Positions 34,349 through 46,731 of a stretch of DNA of 64,000 nucleotides are shown here, piece by piece. The notes under the pieces were generated by a model. The model had not been told where the DNA came from, made no database searches, and was given only the letters and a program-made list of their open reading frames with translations. The translations under genes were made by a program, and so were the position numbers. Position 1 is the stretch's first letter, and every line of letters starts with the position of its first letter. The stretch is from Thinopyrum elongatum (lineage: Eukaryota; Streptophyta; Magnoliopsida; Poales; Poaceae), in assembly GCA_011799875.1 (NCBI GenBank), contig CM022298.1:290226366-290290365 (forward strand). Direction: 5' to 3'.

Positions 34349-37175
34349 TGTAGCGACCCGACCCGAATGGATCGAATCTCTGTGTTCAAGTGTCATCCCT
34401 GGATCGGTAATGCTGACACACACAGTACTCGAAGGATTTATAACAGAGTGCAATCACACACTTATTACATCGAATGTCTCAAAAGAGAACTGATTACAAT
34501 AAATATGGCTTAAGGCCATCTAAATAAGATAACAGCGGAAGGCTTGGAAGATAAAGTGAGTCCATCAACTCCAACGGCATAGCTGAGTGCACGACAACGA
34601 CCTAGCACACCTTACTCTCCGTCTGAAAAGTCTGCAACATGATACGTTGCAGCCCGAAACGGGTCAGCACATGGAATATGCTGGCAATATAACACAGTAG
34701 AGCAATGAACAGAATAAATGCTAATACTACATGCATATTTGGCTGGTGGAAAAGCTCTAGGGTTATACTGTTTTGCGAAAAGCCAATTTTTTCCTACAAC
34801 AAAGGAATATATTTTATTTAACTATCATGGTGGTTGTTGAACATTGAGAAGGTAAATCCCCCTCTCAATCCCAATTAAAAGTAATTATTAATCCCAACAA
34901 ATTAATTTAGAGTGATGGGATTCAATATGATAATCCAAGAACCAGATACTCAAGATGTCCATAACCGGGGACACGGCTAATCATGATTAGTTTGTACACT
35001 CTGCAGAGGTTTGTGCACTTTTCCCCACAAGACTCGATCTCCTCCGTTGGATTTCTCGCACTACATGGTGTTTGAGAAACGGATGACCGAGACACAGTCT
35101 TTCAGAAACATTTACTCTTTACTCTGGGTAGACAGTTACACCTACTTTCCCCTACATCTGCTAGCCTACCCCTGAAAGAGGTCATGTAACATACTCAACT
35201 ATGCTAGAGCCCATAATAGCTTGTGGCTGCACACGGAAGTTTCTAGCATGAATAATCTTATGATCCCTTTGAGCCTGGGTGGCGGACCGTAGGAGGATCA
35301 CACGGTATATCCCCGGGATCTCCTAGGACAACACTGGTATATCCCCAGGTGCCCAAACAAGCAATCCACCCAGATGTGTATTAAAGTTGCCACCTTAAGT
35401 TGAACCATTCATTAAAAATCTCACATCTGTCATGGAATACACTCAAAACCCAATCCACGTCTACGAGCATAGCATGGCAACATAAGCATAGCGTGGAAGT
35501 AACTCCCAAGGGTTTTATAATAAAAGGGCAATAGGTTCTACCTCATCATCTACTTCCCAGTACCCACAAGTTAATCACATCCTAATCATGCAATATTTGA
35601 GGGTCGAAACTAATGCATAAAAACTGGGTAACGAAGAAGTATGATCAATGTGTTACTTGCCTTGCTGACGATCTGCAAATCCTAGAGACTCGTAGTAGCA
35701 CGCTTCGCACTCCGGGAATTCTATCGCAAACAAACAATAGCATACATAAGCAATCAAGCGAAGATGCACGGGTAAAACCCAAATGAGAAGACCTAACCGG
35801 AAAGTTCAACTGAAGAACTCCGGTTTGCAAAAAGAATCGAATCAAACGGAGCAACGAAACTCAAACTGCGAAAGAAACAAGCTTTGATTACTAATCTGGA
35901 CTAAAGTCAAATTTTACAGTAGCAAAAACTTGTTTAAGTTGGTTAAACAGAAAGAGGGCTTCGAGACGAAGATCTAGGCGCTTGAATCGCCTGATTCCGA
36001 CAAACGAGCGAAAAGTTATACTAAAACGAAAATCGGATCAGAAATCGCGATCGAAAATAATCGCGGAAAATCCGAGAAAAAGAAAACTAACGAACAGGCT
36101 AACGAACGAACGTTCGCTGTCTGCGGTTAAACGGTGAAAACCGTTCGTTAAAACGAACGTACGGACGAACGTCCGCTAAATAACTAAACCGACGGAAAAC
36201 CGATCTAAAAAGAATAAACCGGTATTAAAAAAAAACCGAATCTAGATCTAGGGTTTAAACAAAAACCGATCGGTTTTTCTCACGAAAACCGACGGCGGCG
36301 GCGGCTACCTCCGGCAGTCGGCGGGACAGCGGCGGCGGCGAGGCGACGGGGCAGGGCGCGCGCGGTGCGGCGGCGCGGTGCGGCGGGCGGGGTGCGGCGG
36401 CTCGGAGGCGAGCGGCGGCGGCTGGCGCGGCGAGCGAGGCGGCGCGGCGGCTCGGCGGCGCGGCGAGGGCAGGCGGCGGCGGCGGCTTGGGGCTCCAGGG
36501 GGGCCCCGGGTCGGCTTTTAAAGAGGGGGGAGGGGTGGCGGCTTGGGGAAGGGGCGAAGGGCAGCGACGGCGGCGGCTCGGACTCCTCCGGCGAGTCCGT
36601 CTCCGGCACGGGACGGGATGGCGGCGCGGGGCGGCTGGGCCGGCTGGGCTTCGGCCCAGTTCGGTCCGGCGGATTTTTTTTTTTTTAAATAATTCCGCGC
36701 AGAAAAACAAATAAAAGAAATACTAAACGGACTCCAAAATTCCCGAAATAAATTTTCCCCGTCCTCTAAAAATCTCCCGGACAAGGTAAACATTTATTTG
36801 GGACTCTAATGCAATTTTGAAAAATGCATATTTTTCTAAATTCAAATAAAATTGCAATAAAAATCCAAATAAAATATTTATTTGATTTTAATATTTTTCC
36901 TCCAATATTCCATTTATTTTGGAGAAGTCATATTATCTCCTCTCATATATTTTTAATATGAAATATTTTCGGAGAGAAAAATAATTAAACCAAATTGATC
37001 CTTGTTTCAATATTTGAGAAAATTCAAATATGAAAACGGTGAAATCCCCAACTCTCTCCGTGGGTCCTTGAGTTGCTTAGAATTTTCGAGGATCGCAAAA
37101 CGAAATGCAATAAAATATGATATGCAGTGAATGATCTATGTATAACATTCCAAATTAAAAATTTGGGATGTTACA
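34349..37175 (-). repeat. 5' LTR of the chromovirus
   Basis: Full-length LTR of 2827 bp. It includes the part missing from its partner: a GC-rich G/C-repeat block (36290-36640) and a run of AACGAACG-type repeats (36090-36180). Confidence 0.95.
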
Positions 37176-39155
37176 CAAGATAAGTAAGTTTGAGCGTCTA
37201 AAAGCTCTTTGTAAAAGGGTGAGCTCCTCTTCATTGCTCTTGAGGGACACGGATAGAAGCTCACGATCCTTAGAGAGAGAAGCATGAGATTCCACAAGCT
37301 TACTTTTATCATTCATCAACTCCTTGCAAGAGTTCTTGGCCTTTTTCAAGGAGGCAAGTTCTTTATCATGAACATCAATGTTTGCACCAATTTTTAAGCA
37401 TAATTCATCATTTCTTGCTTCCTCATATTGGACATTCCGCTCAAGGATTTCATATTTTTTCTTTTCCTCGGTGACGAGGGTTTCAAGTTCCTTAATGGTG
37501 ATGGTGTGCTTACTCACCATCTCCATAAGCATACGAAACATAGTGAGCTTCTTTCCTTTAAGGGAGCACATAAACTTATTTAGTTTAGCAAGCATAGGAT
37601 CATCTATATCATCATCATCATCATAATTTTCCTCCGCATCAAGATACTCATCACAAGGAGTGGACTGAGTGAAAAGAGGAGGATTTGAACGTGGGGTTTC
37701 CTTGACCTTGTTAGGAGAGTTTTGGTCCTCTCCATCTTCTACCACGGCCTTTGCCATTAAGCACTTGTGAGAGTTGCCCTTATAATCTTTCATGTAGTTG
37801 TAGGTGACAACATCACCACTCTTGTTGACTAGCCTCAAGGTGTTTTGAGAATCTTGAGCTACTCCGGCAACACCACCAACATCATCCGGATCGGATTCTT
37901 CATGGGCAACCATTGCTTTCCCATCTCTCTTCTTGAGCTTGGAGTTCAAAGGATTTGGCAACTTCTTCTTAGGAAAGGTCTTGGGAAACCTTGGTTTATC
38001 TTCTCTCTTCTCATAAGGGCAATCGTTGGAGAAGTGGTTGGTTTCTTCACAGTTGTAGCATTTTCTCACTTTCTTCGTCTGGAATCTTCCCTTGAATTTT
38101 CCCGCGCTAAACTTCTTGACAAAGAGGGCAATGTCTTCATATGAAGGGCTCTCATCGGAGTCAATCTCATCATCATCTTCTTGTTCTTCAATTTGCTCTT
38201 CCTCACATACATGCTTGGCCTTCGAAGCAAGATTGATCTTTGATGTTTAGGTACCATGCATGGCAAGATGTTTTGTACCATTTGCCTTGGATTCTTCGAA
38301 TAGTTGGAAAGTGGATATGATGTCATCCGGAGTCATTTCCTTGAATCCATGATGTTGCCTTATGTCCCACACCATTTGGTGATGATATGGAGCAAGAGCA
38401 TGAAGTAACTTGTCCACGAGAAATCGCTTAGTCAAGTTGAATCCATCTTGTGTCTTGTCACAATCACAGGACTCAATGTCGGCGGTGAGAGTCATGAGAT
38501 GCTCAAGGAGCTGCTTGGGGGATTCACCTTTCTCCATACAAAACTTTTGCAATTGACCCTTGGCAATTTCATATTGAGCTAGCCGGAGAGTGGAGGTACC
38601 GGTCTTGGTCCTCACAATACTATCCCATAACTCCTTGGCACTTGTGGTATGTATATAAGGTCTCCTTTGCTTATCATTCATTCTTTCCTTATGCACATGA
38701 TTGTGGTGTCGTTGAGATGCCTGTCATATGTTTCTCTTGGAGTGAGGTTTTTTTGGTCGACAGGGTTGTAACCATGCTCCAAGATGTCCAACATTTCATC
38801 ATTGGCGTACCTAAGATGGTCATGCCTACCAACTCTCCATAAAGCAAAATCGGAACTATCATCAAGCAAAGGGGGTTTTCCCCCGGGAGTGATCACTACT
38901 AGGAGGTTGTTGGCCAAGTGTAGGAGTAGGCGCAGTTGGCCTCGAGGCCGCACCACCCGGATTGGCAAGTGGTGCGAGAATCGTGGTTAATGCGGCTAAC
39001 CTCATTTGGACCAAGGCCCCAAGAGAAGCATCATGCTCCTCCTTTTGCTTAGCAAGGGCCCATTCCAGATCCTCAGAAGTGAAGGACTTGACTTCCAAAG
39101 AAGCCGCGTCCTTTTCCTTCGGATGTGCAACAAGGGGAGTCACATCGGGGTTCAT
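37176..39155 (-). pseudogene. Sirevirus gag, N-terminal and zinc-knuckle part
   Basis: Starts with MNPDVTPL at 39155, 40 bases after the primer site. The open parts lie in changing phases: 39155-38862, 38968-38678, 38696-38247, 38326-38066 and 38069-37155, so at least four frameshifts are present. Recognisable parts are the capsid-like segment with SAKELWDSIVRTK, AKGQLQKFCMEKGES and HHQMVWDIRQ, and the CCHC knuckle CYNCEETNHFSNDC near 38055. A Glu/Lys-rich coiled coil follows, down to the insertion point. It packages the element RNA in active relatives; this copy is dead. Confidence 0.8.
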
Positions 39156-39195
39156 CTCGCTCTAGGGAGGTTAAACCACAAGAATAGAGCATGAG

Positions 39196-39207
39196 GCTCT
39201 GATACCA
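39196..39207 (-). other. tRNA-Met primer-binding site of the Sirevirus element
   Basis: Minus strand TGGTATCAGAGC, two bases inside the 5' LTR end. It sets the element's orientation and the LTR border. Confidence 0.9.
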
Positions 39208-39209
39208 AT

Positions 39210-40670
39210 TGAAAGGATCGAGATGGACCTAGAGGGGGGTGAATAGGTACAAATACAAATTTTAATTCTTAGCAATTTTAGGCTATAATGCGGAATATGA
39301 AGGTGAGCCTAACAATTGCAAAAATGATACAAGGAGCTAAGCAAGGTGACCAAGTATTACAAGAATATGAATAAGCAAGCACAATATGGAACAAATAAAG
39401 ATAATGAGACAAGTAACCACAAGTAGGGAGCTAGGGTTAGAAATAACTGCAACTCCGAGAGACAAGGATGTATGCCGATGTTCACTTCCTTGGAGGGAAG
39501 CTACATCACCGTTTACAGAGGTGGATGTTACCACGAAGTCTCACCCTATTCTCTCTTTGAGATATCACCACGAAGGCGATTCTCAACCACTAGTGGTAGA
39601 CCTTGGGGTGGTCTCCAAACCCTCACAAACTTTCCAGGGGTAATCACAAATCGGTTTGATTCCTCACCGAAGAACTCCTACCGCCTAGGAGTCTCCAACC
39701 TCCAAGAGTAACAAGATCAAGGGAACCGCTCAAAACTTGCTCAAATCATGAATTCCTTTGGTTGAGAGGAGGGGAGAGGGATGATCTATCTTTTGATTGG
39801 AACAACACTCAAGAATCCTCACAAATGCACTCGGGATCTAGGCTTTGGTGGAAGCAAGAGAGAGTGAGAGAGAAAGGTGTTCTTGGAATCTTTTCACTGT
39901 GTTGGACATCCCTCACTCGAGGTAGAAGAAGGATATTTATAGTCATAGTGCAAAAGTGGCCGTTGGGGGTCACTTAAGCTGCGTAGACTCCGGACGTCTG
40001 ATAGGTACCGGGCATCCGGACAGAAAAGACGGACCGGACATCCAACAGGCGTCGGTCGTCCGGCCATCAGAGAGTGGAGTGGTCAGGCGCAGCTGCAGAG
40101 AGGAGAGGAGCATAGGAAGCGGACGACCGGAGAATATCGGTCGTCCGGTGCATGGTCATCCAGGGAGGACGAAAATTCGTTAATTTCGGTTCTGTGAAGT
40201 GGCACCGGATGACCGAACACCCACAGACGTCCGGAAGGGTCAGAAATCCGAGATTTTGTTTTTGTAAAGTGGCACCGGTCGTCCGGAGAATACCGGACAT
40301 CCGGAGGACAGTGATGTGTTGGTCGTCCGGAAACCTTCGGACGTCCGGACAAGGCAGAGGACAAACACCACAGTCAAGGTAAGAACTCCTCCAAGAGATT
40401 TTCCTAGATTTTGAGCAAGTCTTTTTGTGAGAACCAGTGATCCCCTCTTAATATTGCGGGATCCCTATACTCAAAAAGGAAAACCGAGAACGCGCTAGAG
40501 CTTTGTGTCTTGATTCTCCATACTTTGAGTATCTTGATTTTGTCAGTCATGATCCACACTATAATCTTTTGGGAACTAAACCTGAGATGCACTTGACAGA
40601 TATGATTAGTTCCCTATATGTATGTTGTCAACAATATCAAAATATGATTAAGGGCATGATTGCACTTTCA
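39210..40670 (-). repeat. 5' LTR of the Sirevirus element
   Basis: 1461 bp with inverted ends TGAAAG/CTTTCA. The primer site lies on one side and Athila sequence on the other. The part at 39980-40350 is rich in CCGGACGTCCG and CGGTCGTCCGG words. The partner LTR is missing from the window. Confidence 0.85.
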
Positions 40671-40724
40671 GCCTCCCAACAAGCGCTATTGTTTTATGCC
40701 CCTAGCTAGGCATAATGCATAGAT

Positions 40725-41456
40725 CTAGGTACTGTCATCTTTGGTATGCAATCCATAAGTGGCCCTCATAATAGATTCATATGGCAACTTAATTTTCTTA
40801 CTTGGAAAGTGTTCCATGCCCTTCCTTAATGGAAATTGAAATCTAATGTTTCCTTCTATCATATCAATAATTGCACCAATCGTTCTAAGGAAAGGTCTAC
40901 CAAGTATAATAGGGCATGTAGGATTACAATCTATATAAAGCACAATAAAATCTACGGGCACATAATTCCTATTTGCAACAATAAGAACATCATTAATCCT
41001 TCCCATAGGTTTCTTAATAGTGGAATCCGCTAGATGCAAATTCAAAGAACAATCATCAAGTTTATGGAAACCTAACACATCACATAAAGTTTTTGGGGTA
41101 GTTGAAACGCTAGCACCCAAATCACATAAGGCATTGCATTCATAATCTTTAATCTTAATTTTAATAGTAGGTTCCCACTCATCATAAAGCTTTCTAGGGA
41201 TTGAAACTTCTAACTCAAGTTTTTCTTCAAAAGATTTCATCATAGCATCAACAATATGTTTAGTAAAAGCCTTATTTTGATTATAAGCATGAGGTGAATT
41301 AAGCATGGATTGCAACAAGGAAATACAATATATTAAAGAAAAATTATCATAATTAAAGTCCTTGAAATCCAAAAGAGTGGGTTCATCACTACTTAAAGTT
41401 TTGACCTCTCCAATCCCACTTTTATCAATTTTTTCATTAAGATCCTCACCCTCCAA
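40725..41456 (-). pseudogene. Athila protease region
   Basis: 243 open codons. The retropepsin-like segment CNALCDLGASVSTTPKTLC carries the active-site Asp with the DLGAS variant usual in Athila. It is followed by PIILGRPFLRTIGAIIDM. The preceding part is a Glu/Lys-rich linker. No reverse transcriptase follows, so it is a fragment. Confidence 0.75.
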
Positions 41457-41654
41457 ATTATTGGGACTCCTTCTAGCTAAAGTTCACTCATCTCCAGTCC
41501 CTTATTTATCAAGTTTTATATTAGCAAACAAAGATTCAATAGGATTCACACCAATCACTTTAAGATCTTCATCATTATTCTCACAAAAACTAGAAGAACA
41601 TGCTTTTTCTAGCCAATCTCTCTTAGCACGCATCTTAGCGGTTCTTTCTCTACT

Positions 41655-42811
41655 TTAATTCATAGAAATTTTAATAGCTTTCATAGACTCATTAATATCA
41701 ATCTTGGGAGGCATATATCTAATCTTAAAAGAATCATTCTCATGAGAAATTCTATCAACGTTTCTAGCCAAATCATCAATCTTAAGCAATTTTTCTTCTA
41801 CCATAGTATTGAAATTCTTTTGAGAATTAATAAATTCATTAATATTGTTCTCAAGATTAGAGGGTATCTTATTATAATTTCCATAAGAATTGTTGTAGGA
41901 ATTACCATAATTATTAGAGGAATTACTAGGAAACGGCCTAGGGTTGAAGTTTCCTCTATACGCGTTATTACCAAAATTGTTCCTACCAACAAAATTCACA
42001 TCCATAGATTCATTATTATTCTCAATCAAAGTGGAAAAAGGCATATCATTAGGACCAATATGAGCACTCTTACTAACAATCAATTTCATAAGTTCATCCA
42101 TCTTTCCACTCAAAGTGTTAATTTCTTCAATCGCATGCATTTTTTTACTAGTAGACGATCTTTCCGTATGCCACTGAGAGTAATTTGCCATAATATTATC
42201 TAGGAGTTTAGTAGCTTCTCCGAATGTGATTTCCATAAAAGTACCTCCCGCGGTGGAGTCTAAAAGATTTCTAGATGCAAAATTCAATCCAGCATAAAAA
42301 AATTATATGATCGTCCATAAACTTAAACCATGAGTAGGGCAATTTATTATCATCAATTTCATCCTCTCCCAAGATTGTGCAACATGTTCATGATCAAGTT
42401 GCTTAAAATTCATTATATCGTTCCTAAGGGAGATGATCTTAGCAGGAGGAAAGTAATTGGAAATAAAAGCATCTTTACACTTATTCCATGAATCAATACT
42501 ATTTTTAGGCAAAGATAAAAACCAAGTTTTAGCACGATCTCGTAGTGAGAACGAAAATAGCTTCAATTTAACAATATCATTATCCACATATTTTTTTTCT
42601 TTTGCATATCACACAACTCAACGAAAGTATTTAGACGGGATGCGGCATCCTCATTAGGACTACCAGAAAATTGTTCTTTCATAACAAGATTCAACAAAGC
42701 GGCATTAATTTCATAAGATTCCGCACTAGTGGCGGGAGCAATCGGAGTACTAATAAAATCATTATTATTAATGTTGGAAAAATCACACAACTTGGTATTT
42801 TCTTGAGACAT
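41655..42811 (-). pseudogene. Athila gag
   Basis: Three open pieces (42811-42563, 42587-42303, 42287-41655) separated by a frameshift near 42580 and a stop near 42300. The middle piece holds the retrotransposon gag core with LFSFSLRDRAKTWFLSLP and FISNYFPPAK. The last piece is Asn-rich (NNFGNNAYRGNFN) followed by a coiled coil, as in other Athila gags. Confidence 0.75.
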
Positions 42812-43008
42812 CGTGACAAAGCAAGCAATTTAGCACACAAGCAAACAAAAAGCAAACGAAGAGACGAACGAAAGAGGGCGAATAGAAAGGCAAATATTTT
42901 TGTGTTTTTCTGAAAACATTTTAGAAGTGGGGGAGAGGAAAACGAGAGGAAAATGGCAAATAATGTAAGTGCAAGAGATGAGAGGTACTTGTTAGGCTTG
43001 ATGTAGAA

Positions 43009-43028
43009 CCTCCCCGACAACGGCACCA
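43009..43028 (-). other. Primer-binding site of the Athila element (tRNA-Asp-like)
   Basis: Minus strand TGGTGCCGTTGTCGGGGAGG, close to the tRNA-Asp complement TGGCGCCGTTGCCGGGG seen in this lineage. Confidence 0.7.
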
Positions 43029-44588
43029 TAAATTCTTCCTACTACTTCTTGAGCTTGCGTTGATTTTTTCCTTGAAGAGAAAAGGGTGATGCAGCAAAGT
43101 AGAGATAAGTATTTCCGTCAGTTAAGAACCAAGGTATCAATCCAGTAGGAGGTACAAGCAAGTCCCCAATAGATGCACCTGCACAAACTAACAAACACTT
43201 GCACACAACGCGAAAAAGGGGTTGTCAATCCCTTCACGATCACTAGCAAGAGTGAGATCTAATAGAGATAGATATAAAATATAAATAAAAGGCAAAATAA
43301 AGTAAATATAAATAAATTGCAGCAAGGTATTTTTGGGTTTCTAGTTTTATAGATCTGAAAATATATAATGAGAAATAGACCCGGGGGCAATAGTTTTCAC
43401 TAGAGGCTTCTCTCTTGGAAGAACACATACGGTGGGTGAACAAATTACTGTTGAGCAATTGATAGAAAAGCGCAAAGTTATGATGATATCTAAGGCAATG
43501 ATCATGAATATAGGCATCACATCCGTGACAACTAGACCGACTCCTGCCTGCATCTACTACTATTACTCCGCACATCGACCGCTATCCAGCATGCATCTAG
43601 TGTATTAAGTTAACAAGAACGGAGTAACACCTTAAGCAAGATGACATGATGTAGAGGCATAAATCCAATCAATATGGTAAAAACCCCATCTTTTTATCCT
43701 TAATGGCAACAATACAAATACGTGTCTCGCTACCCCCACTGTCACTGGGTGAGGACACCGCAAGATTGAACCCAAAACAAAGCACCTCTCCCATTGCAAG
43801 AAAAACCAATCTAGTTGGCCAAACCAAATCGATAGATCAGAGAAAAAAACAAAGCTATCTTAATCATGCATAAAAGAGTTCAGAGAAGACTCAAATAATA
43901 TTCATAGACAATCTGATCATAAATCCACAATTCATCGGATCTCAACAAACGCACCGCAAAAGAAGATTACATCGAATAGATCTCCAAGAACATCAAGGAG
44001 AACATTGTATTGAAGATCAAAGAGAGAGAAGAAGCCATCTAGCTACTAGCTATGGACCCGTAGGTCTGTGGTAAACTACTCACACATCATCGGAAGGGCA
44101 GCAAGGTTGGTGTAGAGGCCCTCCGGTAGAGTGCTGAAAAAGGCCCCAAGATGGGATCTCACGAGAACAGAAGCTTGCGATGGCGGAAAAGTATTTTTGG
44201 TGTACCCTCTGGTATACGGGGAATATTTGGGTATTTATGGAGCCAAGATTAGGGTTAGGCGGTCTGCGAGGGCCCCATAAGCCTAGGAGGCGCCCCTAGG
44301 GCTTGTGGCTCCCTCGTGGGTCTTCTGGCCTCTTCCCGAAGCTCCGTGGTTGTCTTCTGGTCCAAGAAAAATCCTCAAAAAGTTTCGTTCCGTTTGGACT
44401 CCGTTTGGTATTGATTTTCTGTAAAAGACAAAAACAAGGAAAATATAGCAACTGGCACTAGGCACTAGGTTAATAGGTTAGTCCAAAAAATGATATAAAA
44501 TAGCATATTAATGCATATAAAACATCCAAGATGGATAATATAATAGCATGGAACAATAAAAAATTATAGATACGTTGGAGGCGTATCA
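43029..44588 (-). repeat. 5' LTR of the Athila element
   Basis: Runs from TGATACGCCTCC at 44588 (minus strand) to just before the primer site. The inner border is uncertain by about 30 bases because no clear CA end is next to the primer site. No second copy in the window. Confidence 0.7.
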
Positions 44589-45193
44589 ATATGTAGGTTG
44601 ATAATCATCTTTTTCGGGAGGCCATTTTCCAGCTGGTCGAGTAGGTCTCTCTCTTTCTCCTTCTCTCTTTACAGAAGACTCGCCATATCCTCTTGTTCTT
44701 TTATTATGACATAAATCTACTTCCATCGCATTTTCTAAATTATGCAGACTTTCGTCATCTAACGAGTTTATAAAGTCAGCATTTTGCTTAGAATCAATAT
44801 AATTTTTATCTCCATATTCATCCCATGGTTCTTATTCTTCATAACTTTCTAATAATAGCTTATTATTGATATTCCATTGCTCTTCTTCACATATGGCTTT
44901 CTCTTTGTGACTTTCAGTTTTGTTTTTATTGTTCGTTATTTTCTTCTGGTTTTATATTATTCTTTGGCACCACTGGGTCAGTAATGACCGGTTTTTTATC
45001 CTTTATTAATATTTTCTACCTCGCAATTTCTCTAATAAAGAATAATTCTCTTTCTCTTATTTTAGGCAAATCTGATGTCATTGAATTATTATATTCCTAG
45101 TTTATACGTTTTAATTTTTCTTCCCAATGTTTTAATTCATCTTCTAAGTCTGCCTTTTCCATGCATTCTTTTACGCCTTTATTCTTACTATCA
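44589..45193 (-). pseudogene. Pararetroviral coat-protein N-terminal region (decayed)
   Basis: After the movement-protein stop at 45194 the minus strand continues with Glu/Lys/Asn-rich codons interrupted by several stops. It ends with an open stretch containing NYIDSKQNADFIN and RPAGKWPPEKDDYQP up to the Athila LTR border. Acidic-then-basic sequence upstream of the coat protein is usual in this family. No zinc knuckle is seen because the sequence is cut first. Confidence 0.5.
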
Positions 45194-46726
45194 CTACTCT
45201 CTGTTTCTGAACATAAGAGGTTCTATTTCGTCTAAGGCTGCAGATTTATAGTTCATGAATCTAATGCTACTACTTCCTTCGCTATTTTGATAGCTTATAT
45301 AATTTGTTGGCTGCTTCTCTTTCTTTTCTATTAGTTCACTTATATTCCATTCCTCTCCTGCTCTCTCTTCAGAACCAATTTTAAGAGGGCTCATAAATTT
45401 TATGCCTTTAGATTGCATGCTTTCTATTACATCATTTATGTTTACTTTGTATCTAGAGCTGCTTTTATTAGTGAGTCTTCTTATGAATTCAATGCTTACT
45501 AACAAATTTGTTCCTTTAAAATCTTCATATCCTTTGGTTTGAAAACCAAAGCTCATCTTTTCAATAAATTCTTTTACAGGCATCATTAAGTCTGGAGCTA
45601 TATATGTTATTAATCTATTTTTATTCATATCTCCTTCCATAAAGCCTAATGATGCTTTGTCTACCAACTCCCATCTTTTATCTAGTAATGTAATTAGTAC
45701 CTTTGTTTCGGGAAGTGCTATTGTGAGCTCGAGCTCACAGGCACCCTTTGCTACAGTACACATGAAAAAAATATTGGCAACAAACATTGATATCTTTTTC
45801 ACATGCATGCAAAATTTCATGACAAAATGACATTCGTGAAGGTCTCGGCAAAAAAAAATCGATGCTGCAAAATGCTTCCAAAAATAGTTTTTTTGGAGCA
45901 TGATTTTGTTTTTTTGCCGAGACCTCCACAAATGTCATTTCATCACGAAAATTGGCACGCATGTAGAAAAAACATCAAAGTTTCTTGACAAAAAACTCAG
46001 ATTTTTTTGAATTTTTTTACTATTTTTTCGGATTTTACTGTTCATCCGGGATCACTGGTGCTCGGGATCAATTCCTCCGCGTCCGTTTGTTCCTAATTTC
46101 TTTCTTGTCATTCCTTTGACTCCTATAATATACATGCCTTGGTGAATATATTTATAAGCCGAATATTTGAGTTCATTCTCAATATTTTTGCTAACAATCC
46201 TTAAATCAACTGGATGTGTTAACACACTTAATTCTATTTCTCTAGATATTCTGTACAATCCGCTTTTACTTTCAAATATGCCCATGTGATATACCTGTTG
46301 CGGTCTTATTTTTCTTAACGTGTCTCTCTGGTATCTTTCTAATTCGCGTTCCATGTCTATAACATCTTCTAAATTATCTATGTCATCACTCTTGCATGAT
46401 ATCCTATTCATCATGGTTAGCGGCTTAGAATCTTGCCTTATTAACTGGATGGTCTTGTCTCTTCTAGAGAGTCTTTTAGATAGTTCCATTTTTTTGAAAT
46501 TAATATTTTTAGAGGATGAGACTATTCTGGATGAAGATAATACCAACTCGTTATTACCTCGTTTAGTGTTTAGCTTCTCCAAAACCTGGACTAGTAGCTG
46601 TAGAATCGTGTTATTCTGCCTTATAATTATTCTGGAATCTTCTTTTGGTGAATCGTGATCTGAAAATCCGGCAGGAGGTGTTAAGTACTTTTCTACTTCT
46701 TTTAACGCTTGGCTATATTCGCTCAT
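45194..46726 (-). pseudogene. Pararetroviral movement-protein ORF, disrupted by a MITE
   Basis: The ORF begins at 46726, five bases after the stop of the preceding ORF. The first 200 codons include a Ser/Arg-rich part, and then the start of the 30K-superfamily movement domain (KYIHQGMYIIGVKGMTRKKLG). This is interrupted at about 46066 by a MITE of 340 bp. It resumes at about 45730 with KVLITLLDKRWELVDKASL, MEGDMNKNRLITYIAPDLMM and IKFMSPLKI, then a variable tail to 45194. Such proteins move the virus through plasmodesmata. In this copy the domain is split and cannot be translated whole. Confidence 0.7.
45725..46066. mobile_element. Hairpin MITE inside the movement-protein ORF
   Basis: The two halves are imperfect inverted repeats: 'GACAAAATGACATTCGTGAAG' at 45822-45842 pairs with 'CCTCCACAAATGTCATTTCATC' near 45922. 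The ends carry GAGCTCGAGC and GCTCGGGATC as a weak TIR. The movement domain reads on at both flanks, which delimits the insertion. The target duplication is unclear. Confidence 0.65.
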
Positions 46727-46731
46727 ACAAA

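Larger units (their letters stand above)
27860..37175 (-). mobile_element. Ty3/gypsy chromovirus (Tekay-type) with gag deleted (9.3 kb)
   Basis: LTRs of 2253 and 2827 bp with TGTAGCGACC...GATGTTACA ends. A perfect 5-bp duplication, caaga, flanks it at 27855-27859 and 37176-37180. The internal region is only 4.2 kb. It keeps a tRNA-Met primer site, a 5' ORF, and pol with a C-terminal chromodomain, but gag and the protease catalytic site are missing. Insertion is into the gag of the Sirevirus element. LTR identity is high apart from one 574-bp deletion, so the insertion is young. Confidence 0.9.
8168..40670 (-). mobile_element. Degenerate Sirevirus-type Ty1/copia element, split twice, 3' LTR missing
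   Basis: On the minus strand the order is 5' LTR (40670-39210), tRNA-Met primer site (39207-39196), gag with a CCHC knuckle, protease, integrase, reverse transcriptase, RNase H, a polypurine tract, and an extra downstream ORF. The coding blocks are in three pieces (39155-37176, 27859-26812 and 13538-8168) because two gypsy elements inserted into it with perfect 5-bp duplications. The long gag, the AGGGGGAGA tract after RNase H and the extra 3' ORF fit the Sirevirus genus. The 3' LTR is absent, so the element was truncated near 8 kb. Many frameshifts and stops mark it as the oldest layer of the nest apart from its Athila host. Confidence 0.8.
40671..44588 (-). mobile_element. 5' part of an Athila-type Ty3/gypsy element
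   Basis: On the minus strand: 5' LTR, a tRNA-Asp-like primer site, gag and protease. It is then cut at 40671 by the Sirevirus LTR, within the 'GCGCTTGTTGGGAGGC' stretch that follows protease in such elements. The rest of pol and the 3' LTR are not present on the far side of the Sirevirus, so they were deleted with that element's 3' end. The LTR start TGATACGCCTCCAACGTATC is a very common Triticeae type. Confidence 0.8.

Noticed and set aside
36255..36710. Long Pro/Ala/Arg open frames on both strands
   Set aside because: Low-complexity GC-rich sequence inside a chromovirus LTR; frames are open on all phases because of composition.
39196..39207. Possible tRNA-Met gene fragment (same for 34331-34344)
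   Set aside because: Only the 3' complement is present, next to LTR ends. These are primer-binding sites.
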